Numbered from the stretch's first letter, positions 7,719-16,270 are shown. The stretch: DNA of 21,416 bases from Chara braunii (GCA_003427395.1 BFEA01000019.1:601451-622866); one strand, 5' to 3'. The notes: generated by a model from the sequence alone, not told the origin. A program made the numbers and translations.

Positions 7719-7840
7719 TGCTTGCAGGGGTCCCCTGTATAGGTGAAGTTGTGGTAGGTAGGTCGAAAAAGGTGATGATAGCTATGCTTGCAGGGGTCCC
7801 CTGTATAGGCTTAGGAGCAGTGGTAGGTAGGTCGAAGAGT
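7719..7840 (+). repeat. 66-bp tandem duplication
   Basis: TGCTTGCAGGGGTCCCCTGT plus ATAGG occurs at 7719 and 7785, each followed by GGTAGGTAGGTCGA. The embedded GGGGTCCCC is itself palindromic. The second unit contains AGGAGCAGTGGTAGGTAGGT, resembling the dispersed repeat at 9478, 15011 and 17368. Confidence 0.8.
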
Positions 7841-7845
7841 ATTAG

Positions 7846-8308
7846 TTAAAAAAAAAGTAAATGCCGGTGGTGCCAGTCAAAACAAAAGAAAAGAAGCCGT
7901 GCTTGTTTCGGCAAAGCTTGGCGCACAGTCCTCTTCCGCCTCGGCAAAAAAATAAAAAATAAAAATTGGAGGTAGTGGTTGTGTACCAGTGAAGTCAAGT
8001 ATGCAGGCCTCAATAAGATAGGAGGCAAAGAACCAAATTGGGGTAACTGCTCCCGAGTCACCTTTTTAGTTTGAAATAGGCAAGAAAAGACAAAGGGGTG
8101 CCGATGTCATTGTTTGAGTTTCAAAATGTGCAATTTGGCAAGGGGGGGGGGTTGAAAGTGGCGTGAATGCAGATTCAGTGGCGGCTTTGTTTGCCCTTTG
8201 GAGAACTGCTAATTTAAGTTGCCTATTAGAAACGCACTGGGTGTGACCCGTGTACTTCGGCAGCCAGGCATTATCATCAGGTATAGCCCCACCAACTGTA
8301 TCGACTTT
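7846..8308. other. Gene-free spacer
   Basis: Short A runs and a (G)10 run at about 8142 are present. Frames on both strands lack recognisable domains. Confidence 0.4.
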
Positions 8309-8411
8309 CCTCAACGGAGGAATCTGGACGTGTTTGTGGAGAGGTGCAGAAAATCGATGAGTGTCCTCAACTGAACATGGCCACAAACACATCCAGGTTC
8401 GGTCCTTGAGG
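8309..8411. mobile_element. Foldback element, copy related to 3161-3335
   Basis: The left arm (8309-8341) and right arm (8379-8411) pair over about 33 bases with several mismatches. Each contains a form of TCTGGACGTGTTTGTGG and ends outward in CCTCAA. The loop-side sequence GTGCAGAAAATCGATGAG shares GTGCAGAAAATCGA with the element at the window start. The outer CCAAGTCCCACT end is not evident. Confidence 0.65.
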
Positions 8412-9214
8412 CGAGTATCTGTTTTCACCCAAGGTCCAAAGCTACCTCAGGCAGTGTCTAACTAGTAACACCCCCCCAGGAACCCTGTAAGGGGGGTCAT
8501 TAGGCTGTAATGGGGGTATAGTTACCACAGGGCTGTTAATAGGCTAGACGTTGGACTGGCAGGGGGGTCATTAGACTCTGCCCATGGTAGCACAATTAGG
8601 GGAACTCTAGGTACAAACCCAGTGGGATATCGTGGTTAGTTCACGGACCTCGGACATAATGATCATGCCTGATTTTGAAGTGCCCATACAGCAGGCCTTT
8701 CCGACGTGAAAGTTAACCAGAGGGGTGGGTTGTCTTGCCCAGCCCTGGTGCCTGTGATGGCTGTCCGGTTTGCAGCTCGAATGCTGGGGGGTTCCTTGGT
8801 GTCTTTAGACGAGGGAATGAGGGGGCACTAGGGAGAGTGGTGCGGGTGGGAGGGCCGGAGGAGCCTTGTAGGGAAAAAGATAAGGGGGCTATAAAGTCTT
8901 AGGGCGTAATCAGTGGTGTCGTGATGGGTTAGTCTCAAGGAGTCAAGGGGTTTATGCCCGAGTTGCACCAGATAGGTGCTGCAGTGGGTTCAAGGCCTCT
9001 AAGACTTCAGGTACTCGTCGTAGCCCAGGGAAGGTACCTCTGCGGTGTTCGGACACTGCCTTGGGCCTTGGGAGAATTGTCGAGCAATATGCTTTTTTTT
9101 CCATATAATTCTGTTTGGTGGACGAAAGGCGTGTAGTAAGAACAAGTAGCTTGCTGTCATTTTAACTGCATGTCTGATCAAAAAAAAAAAAAAAAAAGAA
9201 ACACACAATGTTCT
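8412..9214. other. Gene-free region
   Basis: A short direct repeat GGGGGGTCATTAGRCT recurs at about 8503 and 8564. A B-box-like GGTTCAAGGCC lies at 8987 without a convincing A box. (A)17 occupies 9181-9197. No coding signal. Confidence 0.45.
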
Positions 9215-9330
9215 GGGATGCTGGACCTGCGTTCCAGCAGGTGCCGCTCCCCACCAATAGATGGAGGCTTCCTGGGACTGCTAGTGGTGCGTGCTCTTAT
9301 CAGCACCCCTAGCATCCACTCGGGTTGGTC

Positions 9331-9366
<36 letters not shown>
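9215..9366 (+). mobile_element. Hairpin-headed retroposon, most complete copy, with (A)32 tail
   Basis: The head GGGATGCTGGACCTGCGTTC continues as CAGCAGGTGCCGCTCCCCAC and CAATAGATGGAGG. GCTGGA and TCCAGC form a perfect 6-bp stem. The ~120-bp body contains CTTATCAGCACCCCTAGCAT, a word found again near 15831. The element ends in 32 consecutive A (9335-9366). This is the architecture of a SINE-like retroposon, but no tRNA-type A or B boxes are visible in the head. Confidence 0.8.
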
Positions 9367-9369
<3 letters not shown>

Positions 9370-9477
9370 CTTGACATGCCCACCACATCTCTGACTACTG
9401 CTGTTGGGGCCAGGGCAACATCAATTACCCCGTTTGCAAGGCCCTATTCTTGCATGGTTCCCCTCTATGTAGTTTAA

Positions 9478-9545
9478 GGAGTAGTGGTTGGAAAGGTAGT
9501 GAAAGACTCGAAGAATTTGAGAGAAGAACATAGTGTAGAACCTGG
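9478..9545 (+). repeat. Dispersed repeat (GGAGTAGTGG family), copy
   Basis: GGAGTAGTGGTTGG, GGTAGTGAAAG and GAATTTGAGAGAAGAACATA followed by GTGTAGA match the repeats at about 15011-15080 and 17368-17455 in the same order and orientation. Confidence 0.65.
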
Positions 9546-9991
9546 GGCAAGCCAGTGCAACCATAGCATGCCCACAGTTGGATCTTCCTGGGTATATATG
9601 GGAGCATGATCTGATTGTTCTGAGGGCTTGCGCACTGCCACCCGTAGATTTATTTGGGATACCTGAACACGAACCGGGGCAAGATTGCCCCTTCTTGGAC
9701 TCTCTTCGTAATCTATCTATGATCAGAAATGAAGAATCCAGGTAGGTGGGGACCACACCCCTCTGTGTGCTTAACTGGGAAATTGCCAATTCGTGGTCGG
9801 TATTCATTTTCAACTCCTTTTTTTTTTTTTTCCCATTAATTCTAGTTACTCGGGCAAGTAAAAGTTGCTGGAGGCGAGGTCCCACTACAAAGACCAACGG
9901 CATCAACATAAAAGAATCTGGATAAGTGGGAACTCCACCCCCTCCCCCCTCTGGGAATAGCTCCTCGAACATGGATGGGCACTCTTGTTTT

Positions 9992-9993
<2 letters not shown>
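9546..9993. other. Gene-free spacer
   Basis: The long minus-strand open frame through here is joined to the CT/CA microsatellite and has no recognisable domain. Confidence 0.45.
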
Positions 9994-10070
<77 letters not shown>

Positions 10071-10088
10071 CACACACACACACACACA
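9994..10088 (+). repeat. (CT)n-(CA)n compound microsatellite
   Basis: About 75 bases of CT lead into about 21 bases of CA, then a mixed GCGC/CA stretch to 10118. Confidence 0.95.
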
Positions 10089-10118
10089 TGCGCGCACACA
10101 CGGGTGCACACACACACA

Positions 10119-10600
10119 TTTTCATAAAGGATGTAACACAATATTGTGTTATCCATCTGTACTCGAACTCATGATTGGTTAGCGGTTACATGTGCAAGAT
10201 GATGTTTGGATTACCTCCAGTTACGTGTGTATATACCATTCAGCCACAATTGTAATGGGCTGCTTGGAGGGTTTTTCATTGGCAGTTTCCAGCAGGGTAG
10301 CCCCTCCAAGTGTGTGGCAAAACGGTGTAACAGTTTGCCAACAGCACGAAGAGCTGGGCTTGCGCAGTTTCTTATGGTTGATTATCATTGAAGAAAAGAG
10401 AAGTGTCGTTTATCTCTTGCTGTCGCATCTCTTACGATCGATTATTGAAGAAAAGAGAAGTGGTTTTGGGGTCCATCGCAACTCTTGCTGATTGCCAAGT
10501 TTCGCTGTAGAGCTCCACTGCACAGCTAAGCCTTGCTTGCTAATCACGTTTTCCACCGATTGGTGTCCAATTGTTAAAAGAGATGATTGAGATTAATGTT
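10119..10600. other. Gene-free spacer with a short direct repeat
   Basis: GAAGAAAAGAGAAGTG preceded by GATTAT occurs at about 10380-10405 and 10440-10462. No gene is supported. Confidence 0.45.
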
Positions 10601-10755
10601 GACGCTGGACCCGTTTTCCAGCAGGTGATGCTCCCCTCCCCACCAATAGATGGAGCGGCCAGCTGTGGGCCTGCCAGGGGAGGCTCTGCTCATATCACCC
10701 CCCCTAGTAGCCCTATCATGGTTTAAAAAAAAAAGAAAAAAGAAAAAAAAAAGAT
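10601..10755 (+). mobile_element. Hairpin-headed retroposon copy with A-rich tail
   Basis: GACGCTGGACCCGTTTTCCA, GCAGGTGATGCTCCC and CACCAATAGATGGAGCGGCC form the conserved head, with the GCTGGA/TCCAGC stem intact. There is a CTCCC insertion relative to other copies. The body is ~60 bp and ends in A runs broken by G (10724-10755). Confidence 0.8.
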
Positions 10756-11128
10756 AAATGACGATTGATCGTCGAGTGAGTCCATCAACCTTAGTGGATT
10801 TGGGTGAATCCATGAACCTCAGTGTATCCCCCGCCCTGCTCGGGGAGGGCGTGGGACGACGCTTGCAATGCACAGGCGGCGGGCGTTGGAGGACCGCACC
10901 TGCAACTGGGCAGGCGTGGAGGGACCTGTTGTGGACCTGCGTGCAATGGTATGGTATAGGGTGGGCTACTGGAGAGGTGCTGGTCTCATCTTTGCATTTG
11001 TTTTTGGTATTCAGAGAAGAGAAGTCCCGGTCTATTGGTGAGGAGCAGCACATTTTTTGCTCCTTAATATTGGTTTTTGAAATGTTTTTTTATATGTTTC
11101 TCTCTTTCCTTTCCTTGACAAGCATTGT
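10756..11128. other. Gene-free spacer with a possible retroposon fragment
   Basis: On the minus strand at 11031-11051, GTGCTGCTCCTCACCAATAG resembles the core of the hairpin-headed family (CTCCCCACCAATAGATGG). A plus-strand frame at 10758-11144 shows no domain. Confidence 0.35.
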
Positions 11129-11350
11129 TGTGCTCGGGGTGTAAAGTTGTAAAGCACTGGCACCACTGGCACCACTGGGACCACTGGAACCACTGGGACC
11201 ACTGGAACCACTGGGACCACTGGGACACCAGGGTCCCAGAGGGCCAGAGGTGGTCGTGCTCAGGGTGTAAAGTTGTAAACCACTGGGACTTGGACCACTG
11301 GGACCACTGGGACACCACGGTCCCAGAGGTGGATCTAAGATCGCAGAGGT
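11129..11350 (+). repeat. 9-bp minisatellite carried in a duplicated unit
   Basis: GTGCTCRGGGTGTAAAGTTG opens two successive units (about 11131 and 11254). Each continues into ACTGGGACC/ACTGGAACC nonamers, about eight in the first and three in the second, and closes with GACACCASGGTCCCAGAGG. The proline/valine frames it gives are not genes. Confidence 0.85.
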
Positions 11351-11419
11351 GGATCACTGGGATGCCCAGGCTAGAGGTTATGTGATGACAGGGGTGGGTC
11401 CATTCCTCTGAACTAAATG

Positions 11420-11562
11420 TTGATTTATTATTTATTTATTTTTTTTGAATCTTTTTTAACTCCTAGGGAGGTGTGATGTGTGCACCGTACCTAGTAGCCA
11501 GGTCAGGTGCTACAATCTTTTTGTGGGGAGCCATACCTGCTGGAAGCTGGGTGCAGTGTCCC
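11420..11562 (-). mobile_element. Hairpin-headed retroposon copy on the minus strand
   Basis: Minus-strand reading: GTGGGACACTGCACCCAGCT, TCCAGCAGGTATGGCTCCCC, ACAAA, a ~60-bp body and an A/T-rich tail with AAAAAAA and AAATAAATAAAT at 11420-11458. The head stem is disrupted by substitutions. The CACCAATAGATGG segment is lost. Confidence 0.6.
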
Positions 11563-12287
11563 ACTGGTACATCATGTATAATACGGGTCTTGCTCCGTTA
11601 CTCTGGACTATCGAAAAAATTCCAGAGTAGTTTGGGAGCTGTCAGACGCTTATAACTCTCAAAATTGCCTGCATTGTAGAGGTGGTTGTTGTAGAGGTGG
11701 GTTCTCTAGGACTCTTGACTCTCAAATTTCAAAACTAAAAACTACTACCGGACACAACTACACCACACCTAATCCCCACCTTTGTCCACCTCGACTCGAA
11801 GTGGACTCTCGAAAAACAAGTCCGCACCAGGAGTAGGACGGAGCACCATAGAAAAACTGGTAGTTGCAGGCTCCTTGTGGGTTCGAGAGTTCCCTTTACA
11901 AGCGCCTCCTCGTGAGTGTGTTTCAAGAGTAAGAGTAATGTGGCCGAACTCCGAACTTGTGGAGTCTCCACGAACTTCTGGAGTCTAGAGTAGTGGAGCG
12001 AGACCCTACATCTGCGAACAGTTGGCTACAACCTTGATCTTCGTCTTTAAAAAAAAGAAAAAGAAAAGAAGTAGAGTAGGTCCCCAGGGGAGTGGAAAAA
12101 CGGCAATAGACTGTGCGGATGCCTGAGGTACGGAGTCAGCGCTAGGTAGTTTGATTGAGAGTTTTTCGCTCCTGTGGTATGTCATACTTAAGAAAGGCCC
12201 CTCCCTCGAGGAGGGGGACTGGGTCAGTCTACCAGGTCATGGTACGCAGGCAGGCAGGGTACACCTAGTCGATCACACAAGTGCTAA
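11563..12287. other. Gene-free region upstream of the LINE remnant
   Basis: Degenerate repeats of GACTCTC and CTCGAAAA-like words occupy about 11700-11995. Part could be decayed upstream LINE sequence, but I see no domain. Confidence 0.4.
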
Positions 12288-13378
12288 TTGAGCTCTTTTC
12301 CCCCTCCAAGAACGGCCAGCTATTGGGGAGCCGACTCCCGTTCATCTGGAAGGAGAAAAAGGTCTCATAGAGTGTTAGAAGAGGCAAATGGATGGAGAGC
12401 CTATCGACCAATGACCCCGATTGAAGACCTCCCCTTTGACCCCGAAGAGTGGACTTGGATGCGCAATCTCATGAGTATCGGGAAGGAAAGGGAGGACGGT
12501 ATCGGTAACGTTAGCTAACTTAAAGACTAAGTCGTCGTATTGCATGTTTAGACCTAGACGTGGGCTTAGAGACGTGGTAGAGGACAGGTGGCACCGTCAC
12601 CTCAATATTGATAAAGGCCTACTAAAGCCTATCCAGTGGTTTAAGGAATATCGGAAAAGGCTCGCCAAAATTCCGGCCCTACAGTGGCAAATTGCCCACC
12701 GGTGCCTGCCTACCAACGACTGGCTGATAGAACATACACGATTGGAACAACAAGGGAAGGCGTTACCCTGGTGCCCAGGGTGCCTCTCGAATTTCCCTGC
12801 CAAAAAAAGGGCCGAGATGGTGGAACACATCTTCCTGCAGTGCTCGGCTGCTGTACTGCTATGGTGATGGTGGTACAGAATCTGGCGGCACATTGTTCCA
12901 GATTCCCCCTGGCCCTGGGACTGGAGGACCATATTACTGGGCCACTTCCCCCTGTCTCAGGGAAACATGTTTCTGAGGAATATGTTTGCCTTGGGTAGGC
13001 GTTCCATCCTGTGGGTGATATGGTGGAGAAGATGCATTCTGGAATTGGAAGGGGCCAGGGTGGAAGAGGGGGAATCTATGGAGCAATTGCGCCTACTGGT
13101 GCAGTGTGAGATTTCTGCACAATGGCAGAGTACAAAGGACAATCTAAACCTGGCGCATACTAAAGCGTGAGATTTCTGCACAATGGCAGAGTACAAAGGA
13201 CAATCTAAACTTGGTGCATACTAAAGCAGATATTGATAGGATCATCTCCCGTTTCTGTGAGGACTGGCTTGGGGGAAAAAGGGAAGGGATGGCTGGCAAA
13301 GGTGTGCTGGTCGGGCGACATGACTCCGCAGGAGGAGCAGGGGGACTTATAAAGGGGTTATTTACTGCACTTTCATGA
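12288..13378 (+). pseudogene. 3' end of a LINE ORF2: zf-RVT domain, broken
   Basis: This is the C-terminal part of a non-LTR retrotransposon reverse transcriptase. In the main frame, PALQWQIAHRCLPTNDWL leads to a zinc knuckle C-P-G-C then EMVEHIFLQC (H-x4-C), typical of the zf-RVT domain after the RT catalytic core. The reading is broken three times. A frameshift near 12480-12500 joins the upstream frame (PFDPEEWTWM) to VSVTLANLKTK. A TGA at 12865-12867 interrupts LLW-WWYRIW, after which the same frame continues. A 61-bp tandem duplication (13106 and 13167) causes a stop, while the second copy continues in another frame to a TGA at 13376-13378. The RT catalytic motif and endonuclease are absent: a 5'-truncated, dead copy. 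Confidence 0.75.
13106..13227 (+). repeat. 61-bp tandem duplication inside the LINE remnant
   Basis: The segment from GTGAGATTTCTGCACAATGG to GCATACTAAAGC occurs twice head to tail, with two base differences (ACCTGGC versus ACTTGGT). As 61 is not a multiple of three, it shifts the frame. Confidence 0.92.
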
Positions 13379-13809
13379 TTGGACAAAAGTGGACGTGGAC
13401 CTGGGAGTTCCATTACGACCTGCTCAGGATTTTGCTGATCCCTTTCCCCCCCATCCATGGGCCCTGGAGGTGCGCCCGGGGGATGATGCATGAGTTGATC
13501 TCAATATAATTCTAGGCACAATCTATGCTTAGTAGGTCAGGACGCGCTTTTTTCTGCTTCCATTTATATCTGGGCCTGACCATCTATTTTTATCTTCTGG
13601 GACGCTGAGCCTGATGCTCAGCATAAATTTTTCAGTACAGCCTCAGGAAAGAGTCTAATGTTCGGTAAAAGACACAATAGGCGCCATAAGGATAGTAGGT
13701 GAAGGGCGGGGTTAAGGGATGGAGGGAGACTCCACTGGTGCCCCCCGGTGTTTCTCCCCCCAATACACGACCCTGCTGCAGGTTAGGTATGGAAGAGTAG
13801 ATTGAATAT
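13379..13809. other. Gene-free spacer, perhaps LINE 3' untranslated sequence
   Basis: No open frame has a recognisable domain and no poly(A) follows directly, so the 3' end of the LINE cannot be placed. Confidence 0.4.
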
Positions 13810-13957
13810 GGGACGCTGGACCCGGTTTCCAGCAGGTGTTGCTCCCCACCAATAGATGGAGCGGCCCGCCAGGCGAAACCTCAATCTCGGTGGTTCCTGT
13901 ACCACCACCAGGATAGAGGCCTTGCACAAGGGCCTTCTCAAAAAAGAAAAAAAAAGA
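13810..13957 (+). mobile_element. Hairpin-headed retroposon copy, intact head and A-rich tail
   Basis: GGGACGCTGGACCCGGTTTC, CAGCAGGTGTTGCTCCCCAC and CAATAGATGGAGCGGCC form the head, with the perfect GCTGGA/TCCAGC stem. An ~80-bp body includes a GGTTCCTGTACCACC hairpin-like stretch. The tail is AAAAAAGAAAAAAAAAGAG (13940-13957). Confidence 0.8.
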
Positions 13958-14124
13958 GTAGGTCCCCACTTGGAAAAAAACAAATATGCGGCCGTAAAAA
14001 CAAATATGCAGCTCGTTTACAGCCGCAACTCTTGGGGTCGGGCCAAAATGAGGCCCGTGCTGGTTTGTTTATTTTTGCCGCACAGGGCATTTGGCTTCAA
14101 TAGCAGGTGCTAATAGCGAAGAAA

Positions 14125-14250
14125 GACTCTGAAAATAACATCATAGGGGTAGGCAATTGGTCCCCACAGCCTGCTACGGCATAGGGGTGCAGCTATTTTG
14201 GAGTCAGTCTTCAAAGAGTCAGTCTTGAAAGGCTGACTCTTTATTTTTTT
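14125..14250. mobile_element. Fragments related to the 14603-14677 mini-foldback
   Basis: GACTCTGAAAATAACATCAT followed by AGGGG (14125-14149) matches the right end of the 14603-14677 element. A second end-like sequence GCATAGGGGTGCAGCTATTT lies at 14179, followed by two GAGTCAGTCTT repeats and a GACTC-rich stretch. Boundaries are unclear. Confidence 0.45.
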
Positions 14251-14256
14251 TTGTTG

Positions 14257-14442
14257 GGGAAACTATGCGGGAGTCACAAAAATGAGTTATAATTGCAGTA
14301 TGGGCCAAGATGCAGTTTGCAATTGCATTTCGGGCAATGTATACAACGCAGCTTTCTGGCCAGGTAGAGTGTCTGAAGTGTAATTGCAACCTGTATCTTG
14401 GCGCAATTATAACTCGTTCTTGTGACTCCTGCGTAGTTACCC
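14257..14442. mobile_element. Foldback MITE-like element (~186 bp)
   Basis: The left arm (about 14257-14329) and right arm (about 14380-14442) are inverted copies. Inward they share AACTAYGCRGGAGTCACAA, GAGTTATAATTGC, GCCAAGAT and TTGCAATT. The left arm carries a short insertion relative to the right (AGTATGG). The loop is ~50 bases. Outer ends are GGGAAACTA and TAGTTACCC. No coding capacity. Confidence 0.8.
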
Positions 14443-14525
14443 TCTTTTTTGGTTTTTTGTTTTGTAGCCTCCACCAGGGTATACTGTGAGTGTGATATGA
14501 TCACCTCTCAGCCGTATATCCCCCG

Positions 14526-14591
14526 ATGGAGGGCTCCAGTGTATATTTCTATTGGTGGGACCATCACCTGATGGAAGATGGGTCCAGCATT
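14526..14591 (-). mobile_element. Hairpin-headed retroposon fragment on the minus strand
   Basis: Minus-strand reading: AATGCTGGACCCATCTTCCA, TCAGGTGATGGTCCCACCAA and TAGAAATATAC. The order of the head is preserved with several substitutions. No A-rich tail was found immediately after it. Confidence 0.6.
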
Positions 14592-14602
14592 GATCTTAAA
14601 CC

Positions 14603-14677
14603 CCCCTATGCGGTTATTTCTGAGTAGTTCTTTGACGAATGATTCCGAAGAGTGACTCTGAAATCACAGCATAGGGG
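14603..14677. mobile_element. 75-bp mini-foldback with CCCCTATG ends
   Basis: The left end CCCCTATGCGGTTATTTCTG and the inverted right end (reverse complement CCCCTATGCTGTGATTTCAG) share most of their first 25 bases. The arms are separated by ~25 bases with GACGAATGATTCC. It begins 12 bases after the neighbouring minus-strand retroposon head. Confidence 0.7.
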
Positions 14678-14959
14678 AGGGCCATGATTGCTCGAGTACT
14701 TTACAGAGTAATATAGACCTCCTCCTGGACGAGAGTAAGTGTCCATGACAGGAGCTGACGGCATCCGTATCTGTGATTTTGGTGTCATTCTTCCCTATTT
14801 GCGCCTCAAATTCTAAAATTAGGGTCTCCCTTACAGATGTGCTTTTGCTGACCCATAGGGGAGAGTCTGGTAGATGCTAACTTGTAAGTTATCGGTTTGC
14901 TCCATAGACAGGAGGGACTTCAGACTGTGTGGCAATGAGCCTGGCAATTTTCAAAAAAC
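14678..14959. other. Spacer with no recognised feature
   Basis: A lone CATAGGGGAGAG word at about 14859 resembles the mini-foldback ends. Nothing else is seen. Confidence 0.35.
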
Positions 14960-15111
14960 GAAGAAGAAGAAGAAGAAGAAGAAGAAGAAGAAGAAAAAAG
15001 AAAGCATAGCTAGCAGTAGTGGTAGGTAGGTAGTGTAAGGTGAAAAAAAGAATTTGAGAGAAGAATGTAGTGTAGATATTGAGGAGAAAAAAAAAAGGGA
15101 AAAAAAAAGAA

Positions 15112-15145
<34 letters not shown>

Positions 15146-15154
15146 AAAGAAAGA
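14960..15154 (+). repeat. Polypurine tract with (GAA)n, (AAAG)n and a dispersed repeat copy
   Basis: (GAA)n lies at about 14960-14994 and (AAAG)n at 15114-15154. Between them (about 15011-15083) is AGTAGTGGTAGGTAGGTAG, then GAATTTGAGAGAAGAATGTA and GTGTAGA, a copy of the GGAGTAGTGG dispersed repeat. Confidence 0.8.
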
Positions 15155-15280
15155 GCCTAGTGGTGCAAAGATATGGGTGAATGACAAGCTGTGGTGGGGT
15201 TAATGGTTACTGGATAAGCTAAACCGGCTGTTGCTGCCGGGATAACTCCGGGTTGAATAGTGAGGTCCCCGGCCTCCCTT

Positions 15281-15440
15281 GAATTGTTTTGGAATACAAG
15301 CGAGTTGTTAAAAAAAAAAAAAAGATATGGGTGAAGTATAAGGTAGCATAATCGAATTGTTTTCGAATCCAAGCAAGTTGTTAAAAAAAAAAAAGAAAAA
15401 AAAAAGAAGATATGGGTGAAGTACAAAATAGCATAATCGA
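15281..15440 (+). repeat. ~72-75 bp tandem duplication
   Basis: GAATTGTTTTGGAATACAAG, CGAGTTGTT, an A run, then GATATGGGTGAAGTA and TAGCATAATCGA are repeated twice in order. The second unit has a longer, G-interrupted A run. Confidence 0.8.
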
Positions 15441-15666
15441 GGATCTAGGTCTAGCGAGTGGCAGCTTCCGATCCGACCAATTCAACCAACCGCCAGTATA
15501 AAGCCCCACCCTTCTAGAATTTAGTGTGTCACCTGGGCCCAAAATTCCGCGGCTTGGGCCTATGGGACCACAATGGCTGGCAGCACCAGCCAACTTGAAC
15601 TCAAGGAAAAGAAGTGCGCCTGAAGGTTCGGAAAAGCTTGGTACACAGGTCAGCTCCTCCAGGCCT
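15441..15666. other. Spacer with no recognised feature
   Basis: Frames on both strands show no family resemblance. Confidence 0.35.
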
Positions 15667-15769
15667 GGGGCAACGTCCCACTTGTGCGAATTAGGAGATT
15701 TCGATTTCGGCCGTTGATCTTTGCTATCTACGGTGAGTATCTTAATTCGTGCAAGTGGGACCTAGCCCC
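15667..15769. mobile_element. Small foldback with GGGGC...GTCCCACTTG ends
   Basis: The left arm GGGGCAACGTCCCACTTGTG plus CGAATTA pairs with the right arm ending GCAAGTGGGACCTAGCCCC, over ~28 bases with few mismatches. The outer GGGGC-x-AGTCCCACT motif matches the ends of the foldback at 3161-3335, but the interior differs. Confidence 0.65.
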
Positions 15770-15925
15770 CGGGTGTACTGGTGGTTTTAAGGAGGGAAGG
15801 GATGACGCAGCCCCACTGTTAGTGCCTTCTCTTACCAGCACCCCTAGCATTTGCGGGGGCAACGTTTGGTGCCAACATGTGGTCACCATCTCGAAACAAT
15901 CCAATTTGCTGAGCATTCTGTAATC
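15770..15925. other. Spacer with fragments of known repeats
   Basis: TACTGGTGGTTTTAA at about 15777 resembles the right end of the MITE at 16271-16478. CTTACCAGCACCCCTAGCAT at about 15834 matches the body of the retroposon at 9215-9366. Confidence 0.35.
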
Positions 15926-16137
15926 TTTCGACATCCATATTCAGGATTTTGAGCAAGGGTTTTGTGTGCGTGAGGGTGGCCAGCAAAGAGGGGCGAGAGA
16001 TTGTCGGAGAGTGGATGCTGGATGCTACTGTATTCCGGGAAACACAATGCATGCGCATCGTCACTGTGATGGACCCAAAAGATAGCTTGTATACATCTGT
16101 GATTGGGTTGTGTTGTGTGTTCAGGGGAAGACTGTAG
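15926..16137 (+). pseudogene. Possible LINE ORF1 remnant (DUF4283-like fragment)
   Basis: One plus-strand frame reads ILSKGFVCVRVASKEG, EIVGEWMLDATVF, then CMRIVTVMDPKDS. The alternation GFxxVRVxSKEGRE...GxW..........MRI....MDP resembles the RNA-binding N-terminal domain of plant LINE ORF1 proteins (DUF4283 type). The frame has an upstream stop near 15910, no clear start and ends at 16137, so any such gene is a short remnant. The opposite strand is also open over this span but shows no domain. The assignment is by eye only. Confidence 0.28.
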
Positions 16138-16270
16138 CTACAGCCTGTTGATAGACCCATACAGATTTGGGTGGTGCGAGAAGTGCGAGAATGCTTGCAG
16201 TTCTGACACAGAGCTGTATCGCGAAGACCAATATGTAGCCAAGCAGTGCCTGGCGGCTGGTTGGGGGAAC

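Noticed and set aside
8930-9000. Second tRNA-like region (GGTTCAAGGCC at 8987 fits a B box)
   Set aside because: No convincing A box at the right distance and no acceptor or T-arm pairing, so the B-box match is probably chance.
9421-10125. Longest open frame in the window (234 codons, minus strand)
   Set aside because: Its start lies in the CT/CA microsatellite and gives a run of Arg-Glu. The rest has no recognisable domain, overlaps dispersed repeats and shows no conserved pattern.
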